A stretch of 64,000 nt of DNA from Alphaproteobacteria bacterium. Its GTDB lineage: Bacteria > Pseudomonadota > Alphaproteobacteria > Sphingomonadales > Emcibacteraceae. Position 1 is the first letter of the stretch. Each line of letters begins with the position of its first letter. The stretch covers positions 1 through 64,000 of the forward strand of contig JAGREE010000011.1 in the NCBI GenBank assembly GCA_020446675.1, read 5' to 3'. Shown here one piece after another: positions 18,082-27,494 of this stretch. Under the pieces are notes generated by a model. The model saw only the letters and a list, made by a program, of their open reading frames with translations, did no database searches and was not told the origin of the DNA. The position numbers and the translations under genes are program-made.

Positions 18082-19869
18082 TTAGTAAACACGTGGTTTA
18101 GGTTTAATATATTCGATTTCATCGGTCAGGGTATAATCATGAACCGGACGGTAGCTGATATCAACCTTGCCATTTTCAAGCCGGGCGACAGTATGCTTCA
18201 TCCATTCATCATCATTACGGTCCGGGTAATCCTCATGCATATGGGCTCCGCGGCTTTCCTTGCGGTTAGCGGCGCAGTGCATAGTGATCTGGGCCTGCGC
18301 CATCAGATTTTCAAGCTCAAGCGATTCAATCAGATCACTGTTCCAGACCAGCGAACGGTCAAAAGTTTTAATATCAGGAAGCAGTTTTGCCACATCGTCA
18401 ATTTTCTGCTTACCTTCTTGAAGAACCTCTTCCGTTCTGAACACGGCGCAGTTTCCTTGCATGGTCCGCTGCATTTTATCACGAATTTGCGCTGTTGAAA
18501 TTGCGCCGTCCGCATACCGCAGACGGTCAAGACGGGAAAGTGCCATATCGGCATGATCAGCCGCAAGTGTTGGATGGGATTTGCCCGGTGTGACAACATC
18601 GGCAACCCGTTTTGCAGCCGCACGGCCAAACACAACAAGGTCAATGAGCGAATTAGACCCAAGCCGGTTAGCACCGTGCACCGAAACACAGGCCGCTTCG
18701 CCAATGGCCATGAGGCCGGGCACAATACGGTCCGGATCATCTTTGGACGGATTTAATACCTCACCATGATAATTGGTCGGAATACCGCCCATATTATAAT
18801 GAACCGTCGGCAGAACCGGGATCGGTTCTTTGGTCACATCAACACCGGCAAAAATTTTCGCCGATTCCGAAATGCCCGGCAGGCGTTCGTGCAGGATAGC
18901 CGCATCCAGATGGTCAAGATGCAGATAAATATGATCCTTATGTTCACCAACACCGCGGCCTTCACGGATTTCGTATGACATAGAACGGGAAACCACATCA
19001 CGGGAGGCCAGGTCCTTTGCGGATGGGGCGTATCGTTCCATGAAACGTTCCCCTTCCGAATTGACCAGATATCCGCCTTCACCGCGGGCGCCTTCGGTAA
19101 TCAAAACCCCGGCACCATAAACCCCGGTCGGATGGAACTGCACGAATTCAAGATCCTGTAGTGGCAATCCGGCACGCTGTACCATGCCGCCACCGTCCCC
19201 GGTACAGGTATGGGCGGAAGTTGCTGAAAAATAGGCCCGTCCATAACCGCCTGTTGCCAGAGTCGTTGAATGGGCGCGGAACCTATGTAGCTTGCCACTG
19301 TTCATATCAAGAGCAATTACACCACGACATTCACCATTTTCCATGATCAGGTCGATGGCAAAATATTCAACATAAAAATCTGTGTCATATTTAAGGGACT
19401 GCTGATAAAGCGAGTGAAGCATGGCGTGCCCGGTCCGGTCAGCAGCAGCACATGTGCGCTGGGCGGCTGGCCCTTCGCCGAACTCAGTTGTCATCCCGCC
19501 GAAAGGGCGCTGATAGATGCGGCCTTTTTCCGTACGGCTGAACGGAACGCCGAAATGTTCCAGCTCATAAACAGCAGCCGGTGCCTGTCTGACCATATAT
19601 TCAATGGCGTCCTGGTCACCGAGCCAGTCTGATCCCTTTACAGTGTCATACATATGCCACTGCCATTTATCCGGCCCCATATTGCCAAGTGAAGCGGCAA
19701 TGCCGCCCTGTGCCGCTACCGTATGCGAGCGTGTCGGGAATACTTTGGATATACACGCGGTTTTAAGGCCGCTCTCTGCAATGCCCATAGCGGCGCGAAG
19801 TCCGGCCCCACCAGCGCCGACAACGATAGCATCATAGGCGTGATCTTCTATTTCATATGATTTTGTCAT
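18082..19869 (-). CDS. sdhA: Succinate dehydrogenase flavoprotein subunit
   Basis: This is the catalytic subunit of complex II, oxidising succinate to fumarate. The FAD-binding N-terminus [14 protein letters not shown], the covalent flavin histidine in [11 protein letters not shown], the substrate region [21 protein letters not shown] and the C-terminal [12 protein letters not shown] segment are all present. Its 595 residues are full length. Motifs favour succinate dehydrogenase over fumarate reductase, and the sdhC/sdhD anchor genes directly upstream agree. Confidence 0.98.
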   Translation of the reverse strand: MTKSYEIEDHAYDAIVVGAGGAGLRAAMGIAESGLKTACISKVFPTRSHTVAAQGGIAASLGNMGPDKWQWHMYDTVKGSDWLGDQDAIEYMVRQAPAAVYELEHFGVPFSRTEKGRIYQRPFGGMTTEFGEGPAAQRTCAAADRTGHAMLHSLYQQSLKYDTDFYVEYFAIDLIMENGECRGVIALDMNSGKLHRFRAHSTTLATGGYGRAYFSATSAHTCTGDGGGMVQRAGLPLQDLEFVQFHPTGVYGAGVLITEGARGEGGYLVNSEGERFMERYAPSAKDLASRDVVSRSMSYEIREGRGVGEHKDHIYLHLDHLDAAILHERLPGISESAKIFAGVDVTKEPIPVLPTVHYNMGGIPTNYHGEVLNPSKDDPDRIVPGLMAIGEAACVSVHGANRLGSNSLIDLVVFGRAAAKRVADVVTPGKSHPTLAADHADMALSRLDRLRYADGAISTAQIRDKMQRTMQGNCAVFRTEEVLQEGKQKIDDVAKLLPDIKTFDRSLVWNSDLIESLELENLMAQAQITMHCAANRKESRGAHMHEDYPDRNDDEWMKHTVARLENGKVDISYRPVHDYTLTDEIEYIKPKPRVY

Positions 19870-19881
19870 TATGATTTAACC

Positions 19882-20256
19882 TTAAAGCGCAATTTTTAAA
19901 ATGGAGAATATAGCGGCTGTAGCAGTGATAATGCAGCAGAATGAAACAGTCATCTGAAGCACAACTTTTGCCGATTCCGAATGGATATAGTCTTCAATAA
20001 CCACCTGAAGCCCCAGTTTTAAATGATAAATGCCCGTTGCGACAAATAATGTCATAAGTACCGTAACGATCGGCGAAGTCATCCAGTTGATAACGACTTC
20101 ATAGCTGGCCTGTGTCATTTGCACAACGCTCGATACAAACCAGATGGTCAATGGGATCAGGGCAACAGCGGTAACTTTCTGCATCCACCAGTGATGGGTG
20201 CCGTTTTTCGCAGAACCAAGACCGCGAACTTTACCGAGTGGGGAACGTAAGCTCAT
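19882..20256 (-). CDS. sdhD: Succinate dehydrogenase membrane anchor subunit
   Basis: This is one of the two membrane anchors holding the haem b/ubiquinone site of complex II. It has three hydrophobic helices and a histidine in the second half (IYHLKLGLQVVIEDYIH), the expected haem-ligand or quinone region. I start at ATG 20256 (MSLRSPLGKVRGLG...), which has a strong GGGAGAG ribosome site. A start 14 codons earlier would overlap sdhC and add a non-conserved leader. The product is 124 residues. Confidence 0.93.
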   Translation of the reverse strand: MSLRSPLGKVRGLGSAKNGTHHWWMQKVTAVALIPLTIWFVSSVVQMTQASYEVVINWMTSPIVTVLMTLFVATGIYHLKLGLQVVIEDYIHSESAKVVLQMTVSFCCIITATAAIFSILKIAL

Positions 20257-20267
20257 AGTATCTCTCC

Positions 20268-20654
20268 CTAAATCAAACCATAGCCGATGACCCAGCACAG
20301 GATCGTCAGCAGGATGCTGGAAAACAAGACCATTTTGCTTGAACGATGTGTATCTTCAAGCTCAAATCCTTTGCCCATATCCCAGAATAAATGGCGAATT
20401 CCATTACAAAGATGGAGCATAAGTGAAAATGTAAACCCAAATAAAATGGTTTTCCCAATTATTCCGCTCATAAACATTCGAAACTGGTCATAAGCATCCG
20501 GGCCCGTTGCAGTGGAAATAATCCACCAAGTCATCAGCAAAACGCCGCCACCAAGGGCAACACCGGTAGCCCGATGGAGAATGGACAGTGCCATCTCAAG
20601 GCTCCATGAATATACCTGCAGATGCGGCGAGGTTGGCCGCTTGATATCTGACAT
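20268..20654 (-). CDS. sdhC: Succinate dehydrogenase cytochrome b556 subunit
   Basis: This is the larger anchor and haem-b ligand subunit of complex II. It contains the family opening RPTSPHLQVYSWSLEMALSILHRATG and the haem histidine motif LHLCNGIRHLFWDMG, with three helices. Its 128 residues are standard. First gene of the operon; the Shine-Dalgarno sequence lies in the loop of a small hairpin just before the ATG (see separate entry). Confidence 0.96.
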   Translation of the reverse strand: MSDIKRPTSPHLQVYSWSLEMALSILHRATGVALGGGVLLMTWWIISTATGPDAYDQFRMFMSGIIGKTILFGFTFSLMLHLCNGIRHLFWDMGKGFELEDTHRSSKMVLFSSILLTILCWVIGYGLI

Positions 20655-20700
20655 CCTCTACTCCTTTCAGAGGTTTAGATTACGGAGAAATAATTTCTCC
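20655..20700 (-). promoter_or_regulatory. sdhC leader with hairpins around the ribosome site
   Basis: On the minus strand the bases just before the sdhC ATG form CCTCT-GAAAGGAGT-AGAGG (20655-20673): the Shine-Dalgarno AAAGGAG is the loop and the stem ends against the start codon. A second perfect inverted repeat, GGAGAAAT/ATTTCTCC (20684-20700), lies directly upstream. These may affect translation of the sdh operon, but I infer this from sequence only. Confidence 0.35.
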
Positions 20701-20911
20701 CCTTCCATACTGTTTTTAACATAATGAATATATAGAGCAAGAAATTACCTGTCTAATTTCATCAGAAAAATACAATTTAATTTATTTCAGTACCCGAAAA
20801 CTTAAATATAGGCGGGAAATGAATGAATAAGATAAAATACCTTGCGGGCATTCAGGGAATTATATTAACTGCCTGACATGAAAATTTATTAAAGAGTTTA
20901 AGAAAAACACT

Positions 20912-22978
20912 ATGATCAAAAAGATTTCAGCACCTGTTGCTAAAAAAATACCTCACAAAACAGAAATTCATGGGCATGAACGAGTCGATCACTATTACTG
21001 GGTGCGCGATGATAACCGTGAAGATCCGGAGGTTTTGTCTCATCTTGAAGCGGAAAATCGTTATCTGAAATCTGTTATGGCTCATACAGAAGACTTTCAG
21101 GCTAAGTTATATGATGAAATTATCGGGCGAATTAAAAAAGATGACAGTTCTGTTCCAGTGCTACACAAGAATTACTGGTATCAGTCAAAATTTGATGAAA
21201 TCAATGAATACCCGGTCCATGTAAGATGGAAAGATGAAGAGAATGCCGAAGAAGAATTATTGTTTGATGTCAATGAAATGGCAAAAGGGCACAGTTATTT
21301 TAATCTCGGGGGATATTATATAAGTCCTGACAATAAAGTTGCCGCATTTTCAACGGACACTTTAAGCCGAAGAATATATACGGTCCGGTTTAAGGATCTT
21401 GAGAGCGGGGAATTGTTAGACGATAAACTAAAGGGTACATCGGGTCAGTTATTCTGGGCCAATGATAACAAGACTGTTTTTTATATTAAAAAAAACAGAC
21501 AAACCCTGCTGGGTAATAAGGTATATCGTCACAAACTGGGTACTGATCAGAAAGAGGATGTTCTGGTCTATGAAGAAAAGAACCTTATTTTTTATACATT
21601 TCTTGGGAAATCAAAAGATGACAGTGTTCTTTTTATTTTTCATAACACCACGAGCCGTGCGGGTGTTTCCGTTTTAGACGCTGATAACCCTGATGGAACA
21701 TTCAGACATTTCTTACCCCTGGAAGAAAATCATGAATATACGATCGATAAAATGGGGGATTATTTTTACATTTATACAAATTATGAGGCCAAAAACTTCC
21801 GGATTATGAAAGTTCATAAAAATCATACTTCCGATAAAAGTAAATGGGAAAATGTCGTTGGCCACAGGGAAAATGTTTTTATTTCAGACTTTACAATATT
21901 TAAAAATGCGCTTGTTTTTCATGAAAAGGAGAATGGCGAGAACCGTATTTGTGTTTTAAATTTCGAAACAGGAAAACTAACAAAATTACAATTTGATGAT
22001 CCGGTTTTTGATGTCAATATTTCAAGTAACCCGGATGTCGACAGCACAAAAGTTCGCCTGACCTATAGTTCATTAACCACGCCACTGAGTGTATATGATT
22101 ATGATCTAAAGACCGGAAGCAGGGTTCTCTTAAAGCAGGATAAGATTTTAGGGGATTTTGATCCGAAAAATTACAAAAGCGAAAGGATTTTTATTGAGGC
22201 CCGTGACGGCGTAAAAGTGCCAGTTTCGCTGGTTTACAGAAAATCAATGTTTTGCCGTGATGGCAGTAACCCGCTGTTCCAATATGCCTATGGATCTTAT
22301 GGTATTACGATAGAGCCAAGTTTTAGTGCTACCAGGCTAAGCCTTCTTGACCGCGGTGTCGTTTACGCCATTGCTCATGTCAGGGGCGGGCAGATGCTGG
22401 GCAGGCCCTGGTATGAGGCAGGAAAATTGCTCAACAAGAAAAATACTTTTAATGATTTTATTGATGTCACGAAAGCACTGGTTAACAAGGGCTATGCGGA
22501 TAAAAAGAAAATATATGCCAATGGGGGCAGTGCAGGCGGACTGCTGATGGGAAGCGTTCTCAATATGGCACCCGAATTATATCTGGGTGTTGGGGTTCAT
22601 GTTCCTTTCGTTGATGTGGTTACGACGATGCTGGATACCAGTATTCCGCTGACAACCAACGAATATGACGAATGGGGAAATCCTGAAATCAAAGAATATT
22701 ATGACTATATACTATCCTATTCACCATACGATAATATTGCGCGACAAGATTATCCGAATATTCTGGTTACAACAGGTCTTCATGATAGTCAGGTGCAATA
22801 TTTTGAACCAATGAAATGGGTTGCCAAACTCCGGGAATATAAAACAGATAAAAATCTGCTCCTGTTTGAAACCGATATGGAAGCCGGGCATGGTGGGGCT
22901 TCTGGAAGGTTTAAGCGATATAAGCAGATCGCACTTGAATATGTATTCTTTTTTGATCTGTTGGGGATCAATAAATAG
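20912..22978 (+). CDS. Oligopeptidase B-like S9 family serine peptidase
   Basis: This is a cytosolic prolyl-oligopeptidase-family enzyme, most like oligopeptidase B (PtrB), which cuts short peptides after Lys/Arg. An N-terminal beta-propeller (roughly residues 70-400) precedes an alpha/beta-hydrolase domain. The nucleophile is Ser540 in GGSAGG, with the catalytic Asp in TTGLHDSQVQYFEP and the His in EAGHGGASGRFK. There is no signal peptide. Its 688 residues match PtrB. The opening (PHKTEIHGHERVDHYYWVRDD) is typical of PtrB. It forms a peptide-degradation pair with the next, exported peptidase. Confidence 0.92.
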   Translation: MIKKISAPVAKKIPHKTEIHGHERVDHYYWVRDDNREDPEVLSHLEAENRYLKSVMAHTEDFQAKLYDEIIGRIKKDDSSVPVLHKNYWYQSKFDEINEYPVHVRWKDEENAEEELLFDVNEMAKGHSYFNLGGYYISPDNKVAAFSTDTLSRRIYTVRFKDLESGELLDDKLKGTSGQLFWANDNKTVFYIKKNRQTLLGNKVYRHKLGTDQKEDVLVYEEKNLIFYTFLGKSKDDSVLFIFHNTTSRAGVSVLDADNPDGTFRHFLPLEENHEYTIDKMGDYFYIYTNYEAKNFRIMKVHKNHTSDKSKWENVVGHRENVFISDFTIFKNALVFHEKENGENRICVLNFETGKLTKLQFDDPVFDVNISSNPDVDSTKVRLTYSSLTTPLSVYDYDLKTGSRVLLKQDKILGDFDPKNYKSERIFIEARDGVKVPVSLVYRKSMFCRDGSNPLFQYAYGSYGITIEPSFSATRLSLLDRGVVYAIAHVRGGQMLGRPWYEAGKLLNKKNTFNDFIDVTKALVNKGYADKKKIYANGGSAGGLLMGSVLNMAPELYLGVGVHVPFVDVVTTMLDTSIPLTTNEYDEWGNPEIKEYYDYILSYSPYDNIARQDYPNILVTTGLHDSQVQYFEPMKWVAKLREYKTDKNLLLFETDMEAGHGGASGRFKRYKQIALEYVFFFDLLGINK

Positions 22979-23044
22979 TCGTTTTGACTTTTTGGCTGTG
23001 GCTGTTATTGTCGTTTCATAATACTTATTTTCGGGGAGAGAAAA

Positions 23045-24460
23045 ATGAAAAAAATTGCCTTACTGACCGCTATTGGATTAATCGGATTATCAGCAAATTT
23101 CGCTTCGGCACAAAATAATATGCTGACAAAAGAAATGATTGATCATGCAAATATGATTGGAAAAAACGCGTTGAAATCAAGCGTTACGGAAGACGTCATT
23201 ACGTCACTCACAACAGAAGTCGGCCATCGTTTGGCTGGCACGGCCAATGATAAAAAAGGCAGAGAATGGGCTGTTGCCAAAATGAAGGAAATGGGTTTTG
23301 ACCGGGTCTGGACAGAACCCGTACCATTTCCGGTCTGGCACCGTGGCAACACGGCTATTCTGAGGATGACAGCGCCTTTTGAGCAAAATTTAGCGATGAC
23401 GGCGCTCGGAACAAGCGTTGGAACACCCGAAGGCGGCATCACAGCAGAAGTAGTCCAGTTTGATGAATATAAGGATCTGGCAGCCGCAGCACCGAATAGC
23501 CTTGATGGTAAAATTGCTTATATTTCTTTTAGAATGGAAGATAGTGGTGTGGCCGGGGCAAAAGGATATGGTTATGCCGGGCAGGCACGTCGGAATGGTT
23601 CTGTGGCTGCGGCAAAAGCGGGCGCCTCCGCCATTATTATCCGCTCAATAGGCACAGATGATAACAGAACGCCGCACACAGGCAGTATGACTTATGTTGA
23701 CGGGGTTAAGAAAATCCCGGCAGCGGCTATTTCAAATCCTGATGCCGATCTGCTTGACCAGGCCTTAAAATACGGAAAACCGGTGACACTTCATATGGAA
23801 ATGAACCCGCACCCTCATGATCCGGTAACAACCTATAATGTTTTTGGTGAAATTACAGGAACGGAAGACCCTGAAAAAGCGGTGCTTATAAGCGGCCATC
23901 TTGACAGCTGGGACCTGGCAACAGGTGCACTTGATGATGGGACAGGGGTATCAATTGTCATGTCAGCGGGAAAACATATTATTGATGGTGGGATTAAACC
24001 CAAACGATCCATCCGTGTTGTGTTATGGGCCGCTGAAGAAGAAGGACTGCTTGGTGCTCATGAATTTGTCCGTGCCCATAAAGAAGACAACAAGGATTTT
24101 GATAATATGATCTTGGGAGCAGAATGGGACAGTGGTACCGGTCGTATTGTTGATTTTGAGCCTGGCGTTGGGCCGACCTCACTCGCTGTTGCACGTGAAA
24201 TTGCCGCTGTTCTCGCGCCTTACGGTGTTGCCACCTTAATGACAAATACAGCAAAAGGGGATTCCGATATGTCGGCCCTTGGTAATGCCGGCATGCCAGC
24301 CGTCAATTTTGGAATGGAAAAAACCAATTATTTTGATTTTCATCACACAGCAAATGATACGCTGGATAAAGTTGATATTCCGGCAATAACCAACAATGCT
24401 GCAGTATTTGCTATGTTTGCCTATCTGGCTGCTTCTGTAGATGTGGATTTTAGAAAATAA
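23045..24460 (+). CDS. Exported M28-family zinc aminopeptidase with PA domain
   Basis: A cleaved signal peptide (MKKIALLTAIGLIGLSANFASA) targets this protein to the periplasm or outside. A PA-type domain around residues 125-265 precedes the co-catalytic zinc centre. Likely ligands are the His and Asp of SGHLDSWD, the Asp of GALDDGTG, the EE pair of WAAEEEGLLGA, the Asp of GAEWDSG and the final His of DFHHTANDT. This pattern is M28 (carboxypeptidase Q/aminopeptidase-like). The length of 471 residues fits. GGGGAGAG precedes the ATG. The substrate is probably short peptides or dipeptides. Confidence 0.9.
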   Translation: MKKIALLTAIGLIGLSANFASAQNNMLTKEMIDHANMIGKNALKSSVTEDVITSLTTEVGHRLAGTANDKKGREWAVAKMKEMGFDRVWTEPVPFPVWHRGNTAILRMTAPFEQNLAMTALGTSVGTPEGGITAEVVQFDEYKDLAAAAPNSLDGKIAYISFRMEDSGVAGAKGYGYAGQARRNGSVAAAKAGASAIIIRSIGTDDNRTPHTGSMTYVDGVKKIPAAAISNPDADLLDQALKYGKPVTLHMEMNPHPHDPVTTYNVFGEITGTEDPEKAVLISGHLDSWDLATGALDDGTGVSIVMSAGKHIIDGGIKPKRSIRVVLWAAEEEGLLGAHEFVRAHKEDNKDFDNMILGAEWDSGTGRIVDFEPGVGPTSLAVAREIAAVLAPYGVATLMTNTAKGDSDMSALGNAGMPAVNFGMEKTNYFDFHHTANDTLDKVDIPAITNNAAVFAMFAYLAASVDVDFRK

Positions 24461-24470
24461 AATATCATTA

Positions 24471-24492
24471 AGGCGACCCATGCGGGTCGCCT
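24471..24492 (+). terminator. GC-rich hairpin after the M28 peptidase
   Basis: AGGCGACCC pairs perfectly with GGGTCGCCT around a four-base loop just after the stop codon. There is little T-run afterwards, so it may stabilise the mRNA end as much as terminate. Confidence 0.5.
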
Positions 24493-24514
24493 GTTAAATC
24501 TTATCGGGAATAAA

Positions 24515-24946
24515 ATGTCTTTTGACAAAATGACAGGCCTTGAAATATTACAGGCGATGATGGCGGGAAAAATACCTGCCCCTTCCATGGCAGAGACAAT
24601 GCCCTCAAAACTGGTCTTTGCAGAGGAAGGCTTTGTTAGATTTTTAGTACGCGCGGATAAGCGGCATTTAAACCCTATGGGTGGTGTTCATGGTGGCTTT
24701 AGCGCAACCATTCTTGATTCCATTACCGGCTGTGCTGTGCAGACTTTGATGGAACCGGGCGTTAAATACAGCACAATAAATCTTGAAATTAAAATGATCA
24801 GACCAATTCCGCTTGATCAGGAGCTGATCGCTGAGGGGACAATGATTAACCGCTCAAGGCGTCTCGCTGTTTCAGAGGGAAAAATTATGGATGAAGACGG
24901 CAAGATTTACGCTGCCGGATCGGCGACCTGTATGATATTATCTTAG
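24515..24946 (+). CDS. PaaI-family hotdog-fold thioesterase
   Basis: This is a 143-residue single hotdog domain of the PaaI/YbgC-like acyl-CoA thioesterase type. The HLNPMGGVHGGFSATILDSITG segment holds the G-x-x-HGG substrate loop and the catalytic acidic residue on the long helix. There is no signal peptide. Natural substrate is unknown; these enzymes typically hydrolyse aromatic or medium-chain acyl-CoA. Its stop codon overlaps that of the convergent YggS-like gene. Confidence 0.88.
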   Translation: MSFDKMTGLEILQAMMAGKIPAPSMAETMPSKLVFAEEGFVRFLVRADKRHLNPMGGVHGGFSATILDSITGCAVQTLMEPGVKYSTINLEIKMIRPIPLDQELIAEGTMINRSRRLAVSEGKIMDEDGKIYAAGSATCMILS

Positions 24947-25605
24947 TATCCGGGACGTGTACCAAATAGCGCTGTGCCAACCCGAACATGGGTTGCACCA
25001 TTTTCGATAGCTTTTTCATAGTCACCGCTCATACCCATAGAAATTATGCTCAAATGATTACGGTCAGCAATCTGCTTAAGCAGTTTAAAATGGTCTGTCG
25101 GATCTTCATCAAACGGTGGAATACACATTACCCCTTTCACCGGTAATTTTAGGTCATCCCGGCAAAGCCTGATGAATTCATCTGCATTCTCAGGAGACAT
25201 CCCCGCTTTTTGTTCTTCGTGTCCCGTATTAATCTGAATGTAGATATCGGGGTATTTTCCTTCTTCTTCACAGATGCGCGCTATGGCTTTTGCCAGCTTG
25301 GGGCGGTCAACTGTTTCAATAACATCAAATAACTGAACCGCCTGTCTTACTTTGTTTGTTTGCAGCGGTCCTATAAGATGTAAATATATTCCTTCGAATT
25401 TTTCTTTTAGGGAGGGCCATTTTTCGGCTGCTTCCTGTACACGGTTTTCGCCAAAAATCCGCTGTCCGTCTGCAAGTACAGGAATAATGGTCTCAGCCGT
25501 ATGAATCTTTGATACGGCAACGAGGGTAACGTTCTCTTTGTTCCGACCGCACCCTAGAGCAGCCTGTTCAATTTTATCTTTTATTATCTTAAGATTACTG
25601 GTCAT
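24943..25605 (-). CDS. YggS/PROSC-family PLP homeostasis protein
   Basis: This alanine-racemase-like TIM barrel of about 220 residues binds pyridoxal phosphate and buffers it in the cytosol; no enzymatic activity is established for the family. The PLP lysine lies in VTLVAVSKIHTAETI, the family block FGENRVQEAAEKWP follows, and the C-terminus has SMGMSGDYEKAIENGATHVRVGTALFG. It is divergent from the ThiE-like gene with only 29 bases between the start codons, so each promoter must overlap the neighbour. Confidence 0.95.
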   Translation of the reverse strand: MTSNLKIIKDKIEQAALGCGRNKENVTLVAVSKIHTAETIIPVLADGQRIFGENRVQEAAEKWPSLKEKFEGIYLHLIGPLQTNKVRQAVQLFDVIETVDRPKLAKAIARICEEEGKYPDIYIQINTGHEEQKAGMSPENADEFIRLCRDDLKLPVKGVMCIPPFDEDPTDHFKLLKQIADRNHLSIISMGMSGDYEKAIENGATHVRVGTALFGTRPGY

Positions 25606-25634
25606 TAATATTGCCTTGGGCTAAAGTCTTTTTT

Positions 25635-26246
25635 ATGAAAAGAACCCTAGCAGACATTTCAATTGATCTCAATCGTCAAAGCGGTCAGGAAAATTTGCCG
25701 CCTTTAATTTTTATTACGGATCAGTCAGCGCAACCATTGCCAGAGCAGGTTATCGAAAAATTACCTGCCGGGTCACTTGTTATCCTAAGGGATTATAATT
25801 TGAAGAACCGTTATGAATTGGCGGTGGCACTACGATATATCTGTAATCATAAAAAAATAATATTCAGTGTTGCGGCTGATCTGGAAATAGCATTGGCCGT
25901 CCAGGCCGATGGAATACATTTGCCAGAATACAGGGCTACAGAAGCAAAAATTATCAGACAGAATTATCCCGATTATTTTATTTCCGTCTCTTGCCATAGT
26001 GAGAAATCTGTTTCAAAATTGCCGGAAAATATTATTGATGCAGTTTTATTGGGGCCGGTCTTTCCGACAGAAAGCCATCCGGAAACATTTAATGATCCTG
26101 CTTTAACAATTGGCATAAATCATTTTTCTGAAATATGTAAGCGAAGCCAAAAGGCGATATATGCTTTAGGTGGCGTCAACGAAAATACGGCAGAACAGTT
26201 GGATGGCAGCGGAGCGGCCGGTATCGCAGCAATAAGGGGATTCTAA
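25635..26246 (+). CDS. ThiE/TenI-like thiamine phosphate synthase family protein
   Basis: This is a TIM-barrel protein of about 203 residues with the ThiE-fold landmarks in order: LIFITD near the N-terminus, ADGIHLPE, ISVSCHSEKSV, AVLLGPVFPTESHPE, YALGGVNENTAEQL and GIAAIRGF. The usual phosphate/pyrimidine-binding TKxK segment after GPxFPT is replaced by ESHPE, so it may be a TenI-like or otherwise changed member rather than a true ThiE. I use ATG 25635; an earlier TTG adds eight residues. No other thi biosynthesis genes are nearby. Confidence 0.75.
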   Translation: MKRTLADISIDLNRQSGQENLPPLIFITDQSAQPLPEQVIEKLPAGSLVILRDYNLKNRYELAVALRYICNHKKIIFSVAADLEIALAVQADGIHLPEYRATEAKIIRQNYPDYFISVSCHSEKSVSKLPENIIDAVLLGPVFPTESHPETFNDPALTIGINHFSEICKRSQKAIYALGGVNENTAEQLDGSGAAGIAAIRGF

Positions 26247-26249
26247 AAT

Positions 26250-27188
26250 TTAGAAGCTTACGTTTGTTCCAAAAATTAATGACTGCACATCATCAATTGA
26301 AGCGAAATCATTGCTTGCGCCATAAGAATAATATGTAAACCTGCCAGTCAAACTTACATTTGAGAATAACCTGTAAGCGGCGCCAAGTTCATATGCTGAA
26401 ATATGATCAAAAATATTATAGTTTTGTGATAGAAGTAATGGTCGTTCACTATTATATGCACCAACACTGACATTTGCGGACCAGCTTCCGCCTATATACC
26501 CGAAACCTAAATCAAACCCTGACATATCGGGTGAAAATAGGAAGTTATTACGGCTAAAGGAAGCCCCAAGTCTAAAGCCGGAATATCCAAGCCCCAGAGA
26601 TAAGTTATAAGCCCTTTGAGAAAGTAGCCCGCTGGTCATATAATCCGTAACAAGGCTTTCGGGTGTGTTAATAAAACTCGAGCCCAAAACCAGTTTAATT
26701 GACTTATCCTTATCAATGGATGTGCTGGCCCGGCGCGAAGGGTTGAGTGACACGACCATTTGCGAACCACCCGTCCGGCTGGAAATCAACCCGGGGGTTG
26801 CATTGCTACCGATTGATGGAAGACTGAAAGACAGGGATGGGTTATACATATATTGATGTGTTACCTGAAGAAGCGGTACGGGAGTTTCATTTGCCTCCCC
26901 AAGTGAAACATAAGACTTTTGTTTGCTCTCTGGCTCTGTCAGCATAATATACTGATCATTTTCTTCATGGGGGTTAAGAAACTGGTTAAAATCATTTGTG
27001 AGATTATCATTAAATAATTTATTGGCGGATTGTAGTGAATCGAGTTCTGTTGGGGCCTTATAATTTGGATTCGCGCGAATCTGATCCTGCGCATTCGCAT
27101 TCGATAGCATAAAAAATGCCCCCGCCATGCTTAAAACCATGGCAGCTATGCGTATATTACAGGTCACTTTTTTCACATCTAATCCCAT
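26250..27188 (-). CDS. Hypothetical exported protein, probable outer-membrane beta-barrel
   Basis: I do not recognise a family. A signal peptide (about residues 17-34, ending SNANA) is followed by a polar ~60-residue stretch. The C-terminal half is rich in alternating Y/S/G strands (NLSLGLGYSGFRLGASFSR, LGFGYIGGSWSANVSVGAY, AAYRLFSNVSLTGRFTYYSYG) and ends in SLIFGTNVSF with a terminal phenylalanine, as in outer-membrane barrels. I start at ATG 27188 (312 residues); a TTG two codons earlier is possible. It converges with the ThiE-like gene, and an inverted repeat lies about 34 bases upstream. Confidence 0.75.
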   Translation of the reverse strand: MGLDVKKVTCNIRIAAMVLSMAGAFFMLSNANAQDQIRANPNYKAPTELDSLQSANKLFNDNLTNDFNQFLNPHEENDQYIMLTEPESKQKSYVSLGEANETPVPLLQVTHQYMYNPSLSFSLPSIGSNATPGLISSRTGGSQMVVSLNPSRRASTSIDKDKSIKLVLGSSFINTPESLVTDYMTSGLLSQRAYNLSLGLGYSGFRLGASFSRNNFLFSPDMSGFDLGFGYIGGSWSANVSVGAYNSERPLLLSQNYNIFDHISAYELGAAYRLFSNVSLTGRFTYYSYGASNDFASIDDVQSLIFGTNVSF

Positions 27189-27494
27189 GTACAAACCACA
27201 AATTTCTCAACAACAACAATGAGTTACAGTTATATGTCTGTAACTACAAGGTCGTGAAATTTATTATTACAAAAAATACTTCATTTCTGTACCAAGATAA
27301 GTATATAGAAATAAAATATAATTTCAATCATTTGAGTAGAATAACAGCATTTTTTTTTAGGAATAAATCAAGATTAATTACATTAAGTCTATAAACAACT
27401 TTATCTAATCTGTTGCAATCGTTATGATGCAAAAAAATGTGATGGATCAAGTGTAAGATACAGCCCTTTATACGGAAATAGGAATGGAATTTAA
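27189..27494. other. AT-rich divergent intergenic region
   Basis: About 306 bases without a gene separate the barrel candidate (minus) from the DUF3576 lipoprotein gene (plus). It contains an 8-bp perfect inverted repeat AGTTACAG/CTGTAACT (27222-27229, 27238-27245) in the leader of the barrel gene, a run of nine or ten T (about 27350) and otherwise AT-rich sequence likely to hold both promoters. I see no convincing promoter consensus or RNA gene. Confidence 0.5.

Noticed and set aside
18330..19632. Several open frames opposite or inside sdhA
   Set aside because: All overlap the fully conserved sdhA reading frame and have no family features.
27412..27431. TTGCA...TGCAA inverted sequence before the DUF3576 gene
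   Set aside because: Only five bases per arm in very AT-rich DNA; easily due to chance.
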